Source: Prochloraceae cyanobacterium PL24a_bin.78
GTDB taxonomy: Bacteria > Cyanobacteriota > Cyanobacteriia > Cyanobacteriales > JANQIW01
DNA: 46,452 nt
Assembly: GCA_028281945.1 (NCBI GenBank)
Contig: JANQIW010000145.1
Span: 1-46,452, forward strand
Direction: 5' to 3'
Positions 9,464-20,375 of this stretch are shown in pieces. The translations under genes were made by a program, and so were the position numbers. The notes under the pieces were generated by a model. It was not told the origin of the DNA and did no database searches. It was given only the letters and a program-made list of their open reading frames with translations. Within the stretch, counting starts at the first letter, position 1. Each line of letters starts with the position of its first letter.

Positions 9464-12400
9464 ATGTCAGATGATAAAGAACAAGAAATAAGATGGCAAT
9501 TTCTTGAAGAAGCCAGAGAATATCTAGATACTATGGAATCAGTAGTTCTAGGAATGAGTGAAAATAGTATTCCTAATAATAGTATTGATGAGATATTACG
9601 TGCAGCCCATTCCATTAAAGGTGGTGCAGCAATGATGGGATTTGAAAATTTATCTAGAATAGCTCATGGATTAGAAGATTTTTTTAAAGTCATTAGGACA
9701 GGAATAAGTATTGATTCTCATACAGAACAATTATTGTTATTTAGTATCGATCGTCTTCGGTATATAGCCAACTGTAATCGAGAACAAGAAACAGTTACAA
9801 ATGAATGGATACAAGATCAAGTCGATCCTTTATTAGAACAGTTAAAAGAACGCATTGGAGAACCCATTTTAGAAGATGAAGCCAATCTTATCTCTGAAGA
9901 TACAGAAGAAGATATGGCCGCATTAATATTTTCCACCGAAGTAGAAACAACTCTTCAAAAATTAGAAAACTTATTAGAAAATACCGAACCCTTAGAATTA
10001 TATGAAGCAATGACTGTTGCCGCTGAAGAATTAGCTGGATTAAGCGAAATGTTAGAAATGTCAGCTTTTAGTAGTTTGTGCAAGTCAATTATTTATGAAT
10101 TGGAAGAAAATAAAGATTTAACCGAAAAAATTACCAAAGTCGCTATCAAAGAATGGAGACGATGTCAAGCATTAGTTAAAGTAGGACAAATAGAAGCATT
10201 ACCTACTAAACTGGTATTAGAGTCAGAATTAGAATTAGAATTAGAATTAGAATTAGAGACTCAATCATTAGAAATAAATCATAATGAAATCAAAGTCTCA
10301 AATTATTTAGAAAATAGTGAAAATATTCAATTATTAACTGGAGCAGAAGATTTACAAACAGTAATTAATGAAGAAAATCAATCATTAGAAACAGATAAAA
10401 CACATTTTGAAGAAATAAAATTTAATACTAATCACAATCAAAACCTAGAAGTTTTGAAATTTGACCATTATCAAATTAATAATAAAGATAATAAAAACCA
10501 TAAAAAATCAAAAGCATCTTCTAAAAAACACTCATCAGAACAAGAAGAAGCTAGAATACGTGTTAACTTAAAACATTTAGAAGAATTAGGAGATCTGTTT
10601 GGAGAACTAACCATCGAAAAAAATGGTATTCAATTGCAAATCAAAAGAGTACGGAGTTTAGTTAATTTACTAAAAAATAAAGTTCAACTTTTAGAAAAAT
10701 CTAATTTTTCCTTACGTAATCAATATGGTAGAATTAAAAATCAATCAATAACATCTAATAAATACCTTAATAATCATTCATTATCAATCATAGATAACAA
10801 AGATCAAGATTATAAACATAATCTATACTATAATAATAACAGAATCGCCACAATTACAAATACCTTAGATCCCCTAGAACTTGATGATTATACCGAAGAA
10901 GATTGTTTATCAAGAGAAATAATTGATACAATAGTACAGATTCAAGAAATTACAACTGATTTAGAATTGAGTCTCGAAGACAGTGAAAAAATAACTCGTG
11001 AAGTTAACCGCACCTCCAAATTAATGGAAAGTCATATTACCAAAATGAGAATGCGCCCTATCTCTGATTTATTACGTCGTTTTCCCAGAGCCTTAAGAGA
11101 TATGAGTTTTCAATATGGTAAACAAGTAGAATTAAGTATTCGAGGTGGTTCAACTTTAATCGAGCGTACAATTTTAGAAGCCCTCAACGATCCCCTTTTA
11201 CATTTATTACGAAATGCCTTCGATCATGGCATAGAAGATAATCTTGTCAGAAAAAATCGAGGCAAACCAGAGCAAGGAAAAATAGAAATTACCGCAGGAT
11301 ATCGAGGGAATCAAACAATCATCACTGTTAAAGACGATGGAGGGGGCATTCCCTTAGATAAAGTTCGAGCCAGAGGGCTGGAAATGGGTTTTACCTCATC
11401 AGATTTAGAAAATATCAGCGATGCCAATTTACTTAATTTAATTTTTGAACCAGGTTTTAGTACCGCAGAAAAAGTAACTGATTTATCAGGGCGTGGTGTA
11501 GGAATGGATGTGGTTCGTACCAACTTAAAATCCATTAGAGGAGAAATTCATGTTGATACCCAAGCAGGTGTAGGAACTACTTTTACCATTAACGTTCCTT
11601 TTACACTTTCAGTAGTGAGAGTATTACTAGTAGAAAGTCAAGGAAAAATTTTAGCATTTCCTAATAACGCTATAGAAGAAATGTTAGTTTTACAATCAGA
11701 AAAAATTATTTATAGTGCAGGCAAAGAATTACTTAATTGGGATGGTTTTATGTTGCCATTAGTTCGTTTAAACCAGTGGTTAACTTATCAAGATTTTGAG
11801 GTAACATCTGAGAGTGAAATAATTCCAGTTATTAATCAACCAACAGTTTTAATTATTGCTAAAGGAGAAAATTTAGTCGGAATTGTTGTTAACAGTTATT
11901 GGGGAGAACAAGAAGTTACTATTCGTAATGTTGAAGGTAATATTAAAATGCCTCTAGGATTTACAGGCTGTACGATCTTAGGAGATGGCAGAGTCGTACC
12001 TTTATTAGATGCTTTAGCTTTACTGCGTTGGATTGATAGTCAAACTGGTAAATCTAGTTATACTAATCTTGATTCTAAGAATTTGATTTCAGAAGCAAAA
12101 CCAGAAATTCCCATAGATTCCCCTAAAGGAAAGAAAGACAAAACCATTATGGTAGTTGATGACTCCATTAATGTTCGTCGCTTCTTAGCATTGACTCTAG
12201 AAAAACATGGTTACAAAGTTGAACAAGCTAAAGACGGACAAGATGCTTTAGAAAAACTTAAAACAGGTTTAGAAGTTCAAGCAGTTATTTGTGATATTGA
12301 AATGCCACATTTAGATGGTTTTGGTTTTTTAGGTTATGTTCGCTCAGAACCAACTTGGAAAAAGTTACCAGTTATTATGCTCACTTCTCGTAGTGGCCCT

Positions 12401-12508
12401 AAACACCGTCAAATCGCATTTGATTTAGGGGCAACAGATTATTTTTCCAAACCTTTTAAAGAGCAAGAATTATTACCAACTCTAGAAAAATTAAGATTAA
12501 AAAATTAG
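9464..12508 (+). CDS. Hybrid chemotaxis histidine kinase CheA with C-terminal receiver (PilL/PixL-like)
   Basis: At 1014 residues this is the kinase of the locus. Domains in order: an N-terminal HPt with the phosphorylated His49 (RAAHSIKGGAAMMGF); a second helical region to about 240; a long Glu/Asn-rich linker; the P3 dimerisation segment from about 360; an HATPase with the N box (LLRNAFDHGIE), DDGGGIP and GRGVGMDVV; a CheW-like regulatory domain (about 715-860); and a receiver (about 893-1012) with VVDDS, phospho-acceptor Asp in ICDIEMP, and SKPF. It should autophosphorylate under receptor control and pass phosphate to its own receiver, to the CheY-like proteins and to the PatA-like proteins. 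Only one clear HPt is present. P3 is interrupted by an Asn/Tyr-rich insertion (about 425-470). Confidence 0.95.
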   Translation: MSDDKEQEIRWQFLEEAREYLDTMESVVLGMSENSIPNNSIDEILRAAHSIKGGAAMMGFENLSRIAHGLEDFFKVIRTGISIDSHTEQLLLFSIDRLRYIANCNREQETVTNEWIQDQVDPLLEQLKERIGEPILEDEANLISEDTEEDMAALIFSTEVETTLQKLENLLENTEPLELYEAMTVAAEELAGLSEMLEMSAFSSLCKSIIYELEENKDLTEKITKVAIKEWRRCQALVKVGQIEALPTKLVLESELELELELELETQSLEINHNEIKVSNYLENSENIQLLTGAEDLQTVINEENQSLETDKTHFEEIKFNTNHNQNLEVLKFDHYQINNKDNKNHKKSKASSKKHSSEQEEARIRVNLKHLEELGDLFGELTIEKNGIQLQIKRVRSLVNLLKNKVQLLEKSNFSLRNQYGRIKNQSITSNKYLNNHSLSIIDNKDQDYKHNLYYNNNRIATITNTLDPLELDDYTEEDCLSREIIDTIVQIQEITTDLELSLEDSEKITREVNRTSKLMESHITKMRMRPISDLLRRFPRALRDMSFQYGKQVELSIRGGSTLIERTILEALNDPLLHLLRNAFDHGIEDNLVRKNRGKPEQGKIEITAGYRGNQTIITVKDDGGGIPLDKVRARGLEMGFTSSDLENISDANLLNLIFEPGFSTAEKVTDLSGRGVGMDVVRTNLKSIRGEIHVDTQAGVGTTFTINVPFTLSVVRVLLVESQGKILAFPNNAIEEMLVLQSEKIIYSAGKELLNWDGFMLPLVRLNQWLTYQDFEVTSESEIIPVINQPTVLIIAKGENLVGIVVNSYWGEQEVTIRNVEGNIKMPLGFTGCTILGDGRVVPLLDALALLRWIDSQTGKSSYTNLDSKNLISEAKPEIPIDSPKGKKDKTIMVVDDSINVRRFLALTLEKHGYKVEQAKDGQDALEKLKTGLEVQAVICDIEMPHLDGFGFLGYVRSEPTWKKLPVIMLTSRSGPKHRQIAFDLGATDYFSKPFKEQELLPTLEKLRLKN
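10225..10254 (+). repeat. Hexamer microsatellite inside cheA
   Basis: Five perfect AGAATT units in a row encode an alternating Glu-Leu run (about residues 255-266) in the linker of CheA. Gain or loss of units keeps the frame and would change linker length only. Confidence 0.85.
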
Positions 12509-12844
12509 TTTTTTCAAATTTATCTTTAACAATTTTGATAAGTTAGAGTTATAATCTATTATAAAGTCTTTTAACTATTTTTAACTACAAAGCATAAATA
12601 CAATAATACTTATCTAATATCAATTTGTCATTCTTCGACAAGCTTAACCATCCCTAATATCATTTTATCCATTAGTATGATAGACTTCTGCTTACCCAGA
12701 GGCGGAAGCCAAGGGTGGAGACTAGACAAAGGCGACAAGGGAGACTTCTGCGCCAACAGTAGACAAAGGAGATTGGTTTTAGGTTAGGAAGTGAGCAAGT
12801 CTTGGGTAGCTTAAACTCTATCATCGTTTTATAAAATTGGTATA
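12509..12844. other. Intergenic region with a G+C-rich insert
   Basis: No gene is supported. The first part is AT-rich. From about 12680 to 12810 the composition shifts to clearly higher G+C, with GACTTCTGC occurring twice (12684 and 12751) and GACAAAGG-type repeats (near 12725 and 12764), suggesting a small interspersed element. The same GACTTCT word forms a palindrome at 17234-17252. The block does not fold into a recognisable tRNA. TATAAT at 12841 overlaps the next ATG and so cannot be that gene's -10 box. Confidence 0.5.
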
Positions 12845-14098
12845 ATGACACCAAAATCTCAGGTACAACCTCTTAATAATGAAGAGAAAATCTCTCCTGT
12901 TCTTCTGTTACAGGAACTATCTCAATCTGAAGTAGACGGTTACTTACAGGTAAATCATAATTCCATTAATTGGTTTATTTATTTTAGTCAAGGAAAAATT
13001 ACTTATGCAAGTCATTCTCTAGACCCATTTCATCGTCTCGAACGTCATCTTCGTCGTTTAAGTACTAAAGTGCGAACTCTTAGTAGAGAAGATATTGCCC
13101 AAGTAAGAGTCAAATCTGAATTAAAAGAACCGATAGATTTATTTGAAAGACCAGATTATAAGGAAATTTTTGGGTTAGTAGAAGAAAATAAAATAAAAGA
13201 ACAAGATGCTGTAGAATTAATAAAAAAAATTATTCAAGAAGTTCTTTTCAGTTTTTTATTATTACCAAAAATAAATTACCATTTTATATACGATTATGAT
13301 GGCTTACCTCGGTTTTGTTTGCTACAAGTAGAAAAAATTTTAGAAGAATGTATTCAAGAAATTCAGGCTTGGCATAATCTCAATTCTAAAATCTGGTCTC
13401 CTCATCAACGACCATATCTTTTTCATAATCCTAGCTCTAAATATCAATTCCCTCCAGAAAAACAAGAACAATTAAGTAAAATTTTAAAGGGATTTAGTTT
13501 TCATGAATTGGCTTCTCTTTTAAATCAAGATGAATTAAGATTGGCTAGAAAGTTTGAAAATCTTATTCAAGAAGGAATTATTTTTCTTCGCCCTCCTCAA
13601 CGACCTTTCGATCAATTACCAAATTTATCTAATTCTTCTTTAGAATTTCTAGAGCCTTTTCTCTCCAATTCTCCAGATGCAGTCGAGCATGATTTAACTT
13701 TGAGTGGAATTAAAAATGCTAATTTTTCTGGTAAAAAATACAAAATAGTTTGCATAGATGATAGTAAAACTATGCTTAATGAAATGAAAAAATATTTAGA
13801 AGATGAGGTTATTGAAGTATTTAAAATCTATGATTCTGTTAAAGCTCTGAAAGAAGTTATTAAAGTTAAGCCTGATCTCATTTTATTAGATATAAGTATG
13901 CCCATGGTTGATGGTTATCAGCTTTGTCGTCTCATTAGAGGTTATCCCCCTTCAAAGGAAATTCCCATAATTATGGTCACAGGTAATACGGGATTAGTCG
14001 ATCGAGCAAGAGCTAAATTAGCCGGAGCAACAGATTATATGACTAAACCATTTAGTCAGGCAGATTTGTTAAAAATGGTATTTAGGTATTTAACCTAA
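12845..14098 (+). CDS. Second PatA-like PATAN (DUF4388)-receiver response regulator
   Basis: The 417-residue paralogue of the 6220 gene has the same order: a PATAN/DUF4388 start (VDGYLQVNHNSINWFIYFSQ, ASHSLDPFHRLERHLRRLS), a helical middle with KILKGFSFHELASLLNQDEL, and a C-terminal receiver (about 300-417) with CIDDSK, phospho-acceptor Asp in LLDISMP, VTGNTG and MTKPF. Unlike the first copy it has no long Glu-repeat linker; the joint is short and Ser/Asn-rich. It is probably another output of CheA. It follows cheA by a 336-base gap containing a G+C-rich insert and precedes the receptor gene by about 100 bases. ATG 12845 has no visible Shine-Dalgarno sequence. Both copies end in the same FRYLT sequence. 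Confidence 0.9.
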   Translation: MTPKSQVQPLNNEEKISPVLLLQELSQSEVDGYLQVNHNSINWFIYFSQGKITYASHSLDPFHRLERHLRRLSTKVRTLSREDIAQVRVKSELKEPIDLFERPDYKEIFGLVEENKIKEQDAVELIKKIIQEVLFSFLLLPKINYHFIYDYDGLPRFCLLQVEKILEECIQEIQAWHNLNSKIWSPHQRPYLFHNPSSKYQFPPEKQEQLSKILKGFSFHELASLLNQDELRLARKFENLIQEGIIFLRPPQRPFDQLPNLSNSSLEFLEPFLSNSPDAVEHDLTLSGIKNANFSGKKYKIVCIDDSKTMLNEMKKYLEDEVIEVFKIYDSVKALKEVIKVKPDLILLDISMPMVDGYQLCRLIRGYPPSKEIPIIMVTGNTGLVDRARAKLAGATDYMTKPFSQADLLKMVFRYLT

Positions 14099-14202
14099 CA
14101 ATAATTCTCTAATATTATTATGGTCATTAGTTAAGATTTAAAATAAAATTTAAGTTAGTACTAATTATGTTAGGATTTAAAGTAAAAATTGGTTAAAATA
14201 AA

Positions 14203-17148
14203 ATGACTAAAACTGATGATAATCAAACCAAACCAAGAGCACCTCAACTAGATTTTTCTACTCCTAGAAAACCAAAATATCAAAACAAAACTAGCTCCAT
14301 CAATAAAACCCATACCATCCAATCACACAAAAAAGGGCGTAGTCTTCGAGATCGCTTATTGATTACCCTATTACCAACCATTTTATTTCCCCTAGGATTT
14401 GCTAGTTTTTCTGGTTACAGAATTATTAATCAAAATGCTCAAACTAGATTAAAAAATCAAATAGAAGAAAATGCTCTTTTAGTAGGAGAAGTTACTAGTC
14501 ATTTATTAGAAGATTCCTTAAGTATCGCCTCAGTTATTGCTACCAATCCTGCCATTGTTAACGCAGCTAAACTAGCCAGTAAAAAAGTCGAAGAAGAACA
14601 ATTAAATCAATTATCTCCAGAAGAATTAGAACAGCGTTTTGCCGAAAATAAAGTGCTATCAATAGATCCTGTCTTAAATGCCTATTTAAAACAAATTACA
14701 GAAAATGAACAACATATTACAGAAATATTCTTTACTGAGCGTAATGGCTTGAATGTAGCTTCTAGTAATCTCACAACAGATTTTGTTCAAAAAGACGAAG
14801 AATGGTGGAAAAAAGGCAGAGACGAATCCCGTTGGTTTAGTAGTCATGGCTTAGATCAATCCTTCAATACTTTTGGGATTGAAATTGTTCAAGATATTAG
14901 AGATCCTCAAACAGGAGAATTTTTAGGGGTATTAAAATATATTCTTTCTTCAAATAAGTTTCTGAGAACTAAAAGTTATTTAGAGCATACAATAGGTATA
15001 GAATCACAAAAACTTCAGTTATTAGAGACACAAAGTGAAGTCCTGATTGATTTGATTAATCCCAACAATATTATTGATTTGAGCGATGTAGTTGGTGGGG
15101 AAGCTGTTATTGAAATGGCCAATTTATTAGTAACTACATTAGAAAATCCAAGTGATATTCAAAAAGTAGCAAATAACTTTCAGAATACACATTCAATTCA
15201 AGAAGAGATTGTGCTCGAACCATTTTCCCATGAAACTGGAGAACGTGGTTTAAAAGTCTCATTTAGTTATGAAAATAAACAATTTAGTTTAGCTACTATT
15301 GCCAATACAAATTGGGTAGCTATCGCTTCAGTAGAAAAACAAGAAATTCAAGCAGCCGGTAATGAATTTATTTTTCTATTTATTACATCTACTATTGTTC
15401 TCGCATTTATAGGCATAGGAAGTATTATCGTCTTAGCTCGTCAAATATCAAATCCTATAGATAACTTAGCAAAAAATACCGAAAAAATAGTTGCTTCAGG
15501 AAATTTTGATGTTTTTACCGAAGCAAGTGGCACATCTGAAATACAAACTCTAGCTAAAAGTTTTAATAAACTCATTTTACAAGTTAAAAATTTATTAGAA
15601 AAACAATCACAAGAAAATAAAAGAACTAAATTATTAGCTCAAATTGCTCGTGCTCAAGAAATAGATGAAGTAACTTCATCCTTAAACCAGTTGATGTCTG
15701 AAATTGCTGGAACTTTAAAAGCCGATCGAGTAGTAGTTTATCGTTTTGACGAAGGATGGAATAGTTATATTATTGCCGAAACAGTTGTAGATCAATTCTC
15801 AAGTATTCTTGGAACTAAAATAGACTCTTCTTATATATCTTTAGAATCCATTGAAGACTATAAAAAAGGTAATGTAGTTGCTAATAAAAATATCTTTCAA
15901 GCAGATCTTAATCCCAAATATTTTGAATTTATCAAAAATATCCAAGTTAAATCTAATTTAGTTGTCCCCATTATCCAAAGAGAAGATTTATTTGGCTTAC
16001 TAGAAGTTTATAGTTGTTCAGAGCATCGTACTTGGAATCCCTGGGAAATTGAATATACCGTTGATATAAGTAATCAAATAGGGGTATATTTAAGTAGTTT
16101 TAGATTATTAGAACAAAAATTATCAGAAGCAGAACGAGAACGTCAACAAAAAGAAAGTATTCAAAAACAAATAAATCAACTTGTAAATCAAGTAGAAGGC
16201 ATATCTCAAGGAGATTTAACTGTAAAAGCAGGAATAACAGATGGAGAAATAGGTCTAGTAGGAGAATTTTTAAATAATATTGTTGAAAATCTTAGAAAAT
16301 TAGTCATTCAAGTCAAAGAAGCAGCTACCCAAGTAAATGAATTAGTTGGGCAAAACAAGGAAGATATATCCAAACTAGCTACAGAATCCATTGAACAAGC
16401 CACTCAAATTAATGAAACCCTAGATTCAGTAGAACAAATAACCAACTCCATTCAAGAAGTAGCATCTAACGCAACTTCTGCTGCTGAAGTATCTAGAATG
16501 GCTTCCACAACCGCCTTAAACTCAGGAGAAACTATGGATTTGACTGTAGAAAGTATTGCCAAACTCAAAAATACTATTACCCAAACCGAAAAAAAAGTTA
16601 AACAATTAGGAGAATCTTCTAAAGAAATTGTCAAAGTAATTTCCCTAATTAATCAGATAGCCTTACAAACTAATCTTTTAGCAGTTAACGCCTCCCTAGA
16701 AGCAGCAAGAGCGGGAGAAGAAGGACGAGGTTTTGCTGTAGTAGCGGAAGAAGTAGGACAATTAGCCGCCCAATCAGCAGCAGCTACTAAAGAAATTGAA
16801 CATATCGTTGAATCCATTCAACAGGAAACTTCACAAGTAGTAGAAGCCATGGAATTAGGCTCAACTCAAGTGGAAGAAGGTACTCAATTAGTCAGTAAAG
16901 CTAAAGAAAGTCTTTCCAAAATTGTCAATATCTCTCAACAAATAGACGACTTATTACAATCAATTAAAAATTCAACTGTATCTCAAGCAGAAAATTCTCA
17001 ATCAGTGAAAAATTTAATGCGAGAAATTGCTAAGGTTTCTGAAAATACTTCCGATTCTTCTAGTCTTGTCTCTACTTCTCTAGAAAAAACAGTGACTATT
17101 GCTTCTCAATTACAAGCCTCCGTTGGTAATTTTAAAGTGGATAATTAG
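14203..17148 (+). CDS. Methyl-accepting chemotaxis protein with Cache-like sensor, HAMP and GAF domains (PilJ/PixJ-like)
   Basis: This is the 981-residue receptor of the locus. A cytoplasmic basic start leads to TM1 (about 50-72), a large periplasmic Cache-type region (about 75-390), TM2 (about 393-415), HAMP, a GAF domain (about 490-645), a second HAMP (about 665-720) and the coiled-coil signalling domain with the standard tip ([40 protein letters not shown]). The GAF has the look of phytochrome-superfamily domains ([34 protein letters not shown]), but at the position where bilin-binding homologues carry Cys-His it has Lys-Tyr (NPKYFEF), so covalent bilin attachment by the canonical cysteine is unlikely. 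It should control the CheA at 9464 through CheW. Confidence 0.93.
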   Translation: MTKTDDNQTKPRAPQLDFSTPRKPKYQNKTSSINKTHTIQSHKKGRSLRDRLLITLLPTILFPLGFASFSGYRIINQNAQTRLKNQIEENALLVGEVTSHLLEDSLSIASVIATNPAIVNAAKLASKKVEEEQLNQLSPEELEQRFAENKVLSIDPVLNAYLKQITENEQHITEIFFTERNGLNVASSNLTTDFVQKDEEWWKKGRDESRWFSSHGLDQSFNTFGIEIVQDIRDPQTGEFLGVLKYILSSNKFLRTKSYLEHTIGIESQKLQLLETQSEVLIDLINPNNIIDLSDVVGGEAVIEMANLLVTTLENPSDIQKVANNFQNTHSIQEEIVLEPFSHETGERGLKVSFSYENKQFSLATIANTNWVAIASVEKQEIQAAGNEFIFLFITSTIVLAFIGIGSIIVLARQISNPIDNLAKNTEKIVASGNFDVFTEASGTSEIQTLAKSFNKLILQVKNLLEKQSQENKRTKLLAQIARAQEIDEVTSSLNQLMSEIAGTLKADRVVVYRFDEGWNSYIIAETVVDQFSSILGTKIDSSYISLESIEDYKKGNVVANKNIFQADLNPKYFEFIKNIQVKSNLVVPIIQREDLFGLLEVYSCSEHRTWNPWEIEYTVDISNQIGVYLSSFRLLEQKLSEAERERQQKESIQKQINQLVNQVEGISQGDLTVKAGITDGEIGLVGEFLNNIVENLRKLVIQVKEAATQVNELVGQNKEDISKLATESIEQATQINETLDSVEQITNSIQEVASNATSAAEVSRMASTTALNSGETMDLTVESIAKLKNTITQTEKKVKQLGESSKEIVKVISLINQIALQTNLLAVNASLEAARAGEEGRGFAVVAEEVGQLAAQSAAATKEIEHIVESIQQETSQVVEAMELGSTQVEEGTQLVSKAKESLSKIVNISQQIDDLLQSIKNSTVSQAENSQSVKNLMREIAKVSENTSDSSSLVSTSLEKTVTIASQLQASVGNFKVDN

Positions 17149-17233
17149 CAACTAGATTTATGATGAGGGCTAGATGGAGTCAACAAATATTAGCCAATAT
17201 TTCACTAAAATCAATCAAATATTGAAGGATAAT

Positions 17234-17252
17234 AGACTTCTTGCAGAAGTCT
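17234..17252. repeat. Perfect palindrome AGACTTCT-TGC-AGAAGTCT
   Basis: AGACTTCT at 17234-17241 and AGAAGTCT at 17245-17252 are perfect inverted repeats around TGC. With no following T-tract it is more like a small dispersed palindromic element than a terminator. The word GACTTCT recurs in the G+C-rich block near 12684. Confidence 0.7.
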
Positions 17253-17274
17253 GAATTCGGAATTCGGAATTCGG
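17253..17274. repeat. Heptamer tandem repeat (GAATTCG)3
   Basis: Three GAATTCG units run head to tail directly after the palindrome. Heptamer arrays of this sort belong to the short tandemly repeated repetitive sequences known from cyanobacteria. Confidence 0.8.
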
Positions 17275-17564
17275 AAAGAATAGAGCGGTATAAACCATAA
17301 TGAAAAATAAAAGGTCTGTGTAAACCGGATTTGGTATAACTAGTATTACCACCTCAGTTTTAAAGCAGAATTGAAATTGAATAACTCACCAAAAACTATG
17401 ATGGCTAAACCAAATGGGGGCATGGTTAAAGCTTATTAACCAATTGGGAAAAAATGATAGTATGATAGATAGCTATTGCTAGATCTAAATATTAAATTTA
17501 ACAATTGCTCAAAGAGCGTAGGTACATGAACCTTTGACAAAAAGAAAATAAATAAAAAACTGTT

Positions 17565-20375
17565 ATGCTAAAAAATCTATTTGGTGATCCCAATACCCGT
17601 AAACTAAAAAAAATACAACCTTTAATAGCAGAAGTTGAGCTTTACGAAGAAGATCTTAAAAAACTCTCAGATGACGAGCTTAAACATAAAACAATAGAAT
17701 TTAAAGAACAACTTGCTAAGGCTAAAAACCAAGACGAAGAAAAGGAAATCTTAGATGAGATCCTTCCAGAAGCTTTTGCTGTGGTTAGAGAAGCAGGCAT
17801 TAGAGTCTTAGGGATGAGACACTATAATGTCCAATTATTAGGGGGCATCGTTCTCCATACAGGCCAAATCGCTGAAATGAGAACTGGTGAAGGTAAAACC
17901 CTTGTGGCAACTTTACCTGCATATCTTAATGGTTTAACTGGAAAAGGAGTTCATGTCGTAACTGTCAATGATTATTTGGCTCGTCGTGACGCAGAATGGA
18001 TGGGGCAAATACATCGTTTTCTCGGTCTTAGTGTTGGTTTGATTCAAGCAGGAATGTCTCCCCCTGAACGGAAGAAAAACTATGGTTGTGATATTACTTA
18101 TACCACCAACAGTGAATTAGGTTTCGATTATCTCCGAGATAACATGGCTACTTCTATGGCAGAAGTGGTACAGCGTCCTTTTAATTACTGCATTATTGAC
18201 GAGGTTGACTCTATCTTAATTGATGAGGCTCGTACTCCTTTGATTATCTCAGGACAGATCGAACGCCCTACAGAAAAATATATTAAAGCTGCTCAAATCG
18301 CTAATTCCCTTGAAAAACAAGAGGAAGAAGAAGAAGGAAAGGATTATGAAGTGGATGAAAAAGCCCGGAATGTTTTGATGACAGATGAAGGCTTTGAAAA
18401 AGCAGAGAAATTGTTAGGGATGACAGATTTATATGACAAAGACAATCCTTGGGCACATTATATATTTAATGCTATTAAAGCTAAAGAATTATTTACTAAA
18501 GATGTAAATTATATAGTACGTAATGGTGAAGTGGTAATTGTAGATGAATTTACTGGTAGGGTTTTACCAGGTAGACGTTGGAGTGATGGCTTACATCAGG
18601 CAATTGAAGCCAAAGAAGCCGTGGAAATTCAAAAGGAAACTCAAACTTTAGCTACTATTACTTATCAAAATTTCTTCCTACTCTATCCTAAGCTTTCAGG
18701 GATGACGGGAACCGCTAAAACTGAAGAAACTGAATTTGAAAAGGTTTATAATCTACAAGTTACGATTATTCCTACTAATAAGCCTCCAAAACGTCAAGAT
18801 TTATCCGATGTTGTCTATAAAACCGAAATGGCTAAATGGAAGGCTATCGCTGAAGAAAGTGGCCAAATGCACGAAGTAGGTCGCCCTGTATTAGTTGGTA
18901 CTACAAGTGTGGAAAAATCTGAAGTACTATCACGAATCCTTGATGAAATGAAAGTGCCCTATGATATCCTCAATGCAAGGCCCGAAAATGTGGAAAGAGA
19001 ATCAGAAATCGTTGCTCAAGCAGGAAGAAAAGGTGCTGTAACCATCGCAACTAACATGGCTGGGCGTGGGACGGATATTATTTTAGGTGGGAATTCTGAT
19101 TATATGGCTCGTTTGAAATTACGCGAGTATTTTATGCCTAAAATCGTTAAGCCTGAAGATGATGCCTTTATGGCTAATGTGCCCAAGGTTAATAATTCCC
19201 GCAAGCGAGGTCAAGGTTTTGATGGTGCTGCTCCAAAGGTGAAAACTTGGCGCGCGTCTGAGTCGATTTTTCCTACTAAGTTATCAGAAAAAGCAGAAAC
19301 TATGCTTAAAGATGTGGTGAAAATTGCGGTAGATAAGTATGGCGAACAGAGTCTGACAGAGTTAGAAGCAGAAGAGAAAATAGCTATTGCATCGGAAAAA
19401 GCTCCTACTGAAGATCCAGTAATTCAAAAATTACGGGAAGCTTATCAACAAGTGAAGCAAGAATATGAAAACTTTACTGATCAAGAGCATGATGAAGTTG
19501 TGAGTTTAGGTGGGCTTCATGTAATCGGGACTGAACGCCACGAATCCCGCAGAATTGACAATCAGTTACGGGGAAGGGCGGGAAGACAAGGAGATCCGGG
19601 ATCTACTAAGTTTTTCCTCAGTTTAGGAGATAATTTGTTACGTATATTTGGTGGCGATCGCGTGGCTGGTTTGATGAATGCTTTCCGAGTGGAAGAAGAT
19701 ATGCCCATTGAGTCAAAGATGCTCACTCGTTCCCTAGAAGGTGCTCAGAAAAAGGTTGAGACTTTCTATTATGATGCACGAAAACAAGTATTTGAATATG
19801 ATGAAGTGATGAACAATCAACGACGGGCAATTTATGCTGAACGTCGCCGGGTTTTAGAAGGTTATGATATCAAAGAACAAGTCATTCAATATGGTGAAAG
19901 AACTATGGATGATATTGTTAATGCTTATGTGAATCCAGATTTACCACCCGAAGAATGGGAATTAGGAAAAATGGTGGCAAAAATTAAAGAGTTTGTTTAC
20001 TTATTGGAGGATTTACAAGAAAAACATTTAGAAGATATGACGGTAGGGGAAATTAAAGTATTTTTACACGAAGAAGTGCGAAAAGCATACGATATTAAAG
20101 AAGATCAAGTAGAAAAAACTCGTCCGGGTTTGATGAGAGAAGTAGAAAGATTCTTTATTTTAAACCAGATAGATACCCTTTGGCGTGAGCATTTACAAGC
20201 AATGGATGCTTTACGAGAATCTATTGGCTTACGGGGTTATGGACAAAAAGATCCTTTGATTGAATATAAGCAAGAAGGTTATGAAATGTTTTTGGAAATG
20301 ATGACAGATATTCGTCGTAATGTGTTCTTTTCTGTTTTCCAATTTAAACCAAAAGCTCCATCTGAAGCGGTATAA
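17565..20375 (+). CDS. secA: Preprotein translocase ATPase SecA
   Basis: SecA is the ATP-driven motor that pushes unfolded preproteins through SecYEG at the cytoplasmic and thylakoid membranes. The 936-residue length fits cyanobacterial SecA. The start [15 protein letters not shown] is typical. Walker A is MRTGEGKTL, and Walker B with its flank is [20 protein letters not shown]. The preprotein-binding region and the second nucleotide-binding fold follow ([55 protein letters not shown]). The helical wing and scaffold end in QFKPKAP. There is no C-terminal zinc-binding SEC-C tail, as is usual in cyanobacteria and chloroplasts. A HIP1 octamer lies at 19654-19661. Confidence 0.98.
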   Translation: MLKNLFGDPNTRKLKKIQPLIAEVELYEEDLKKLSDDELKHKTIEFKEQLAKAKNQDEEKEILDEILPEAFAVVREAGIRVLGMRHYNVQLLGGIVLHTGQIAEMRTGEGKTLVATLPAYLNGLTGKGVHVVTVNDYLARRDAEWMGQIHRFLGLSVGLIQAGMSPPERKKNYGCDITYTTNSELGFDYLRDNMATSMAEVVQRPFNYCIIDEVDSILIDEARTPLIISGQIERPTEKYIKAAQIANSLEKQEEEEEGKDYEVDEKARNVLMTDEGFEKAEKLLGMTDLYDKDNPWAHYIFNAIKAKELFTKDVNYIVRNGEVVIVDEFTGRVLPGRRWSDGLHQAIEAKEAVEIQKETQTLATITYQNFFLLYPKLSGMTGTAKTEETEFEKVYNLQVTIIPTNKPPKRQDLSDVVYKTEMAKWKAIAEESGQMHEVGRPVLVGTTSVEKSEVLSRILDEMKVPYDILNARPENVERESEIVAQAGRKGAVTIATNMAGRGTDIILGGNSDYMARLKLREYFMPKIVKPEDDAFMANVPKVNNSRKRGQGFDGAAPKVKTWRASESIFPTKLSEKAETMLKDVVKIAVDKYGEQSLTELEAEEKIAIASEKAPTEDPVIQKLREAYQQVKQEYENFTDQEHDEVVSLGGLHVIGTERHESRRIDNQLRGRAGRQGDPGSTKFFLSLGDNLLRIFGGDRVAGLMNAFRVEEDMPIESKMLTRSLEGAQKKVETFYYDARKQVFEYDEVMNNQRRAIYAERRRVLEGYDIKEQVIQYGERTMDDIVNAYVNPDLPPEEWELGKMVAKIKEFVYLLEDLQEKHLEDMTVGEIKVFLHEEVRKAYDIKEDQVEKTRPGLMREVERFFILNQIDTLWREHLQAMDALRESIGLRGYGQKDPLIEYKQEGYEMFLEMMTDIRRNVFFSVFQFKPKAPSEAV

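Larger units (their letters stand above)
17149..17564. other. Intergenic region upstream of secA with short repeats
   Basis: About 416 bases without a gene. It contains a perfect palindrome and a heptamer repeat (listed separately), then AT-rich sequence that must carry the secA promoter. No convincing paired -35/-10 is visible. Confidence 0.5.

Noticed and set aside
12680..12810. tRNA or structured RNA gene in the G+C-rich block
   Set aside because: No cloverleaf arms, no T-loop sequence and no CCA end could be placed.
12841..12846. TATAAT as the -10 box of the second patA-like gene
   Set aside because: It overlaps the ATG, so transcription from it would begin inside the gene.
14203..17148. 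Cyanobacteriochrome photoreceptor (PixJ proper)
   Set aside because: The bilin-attachment Cys-His of the GAF domain is replaced by Lys-Tyr.
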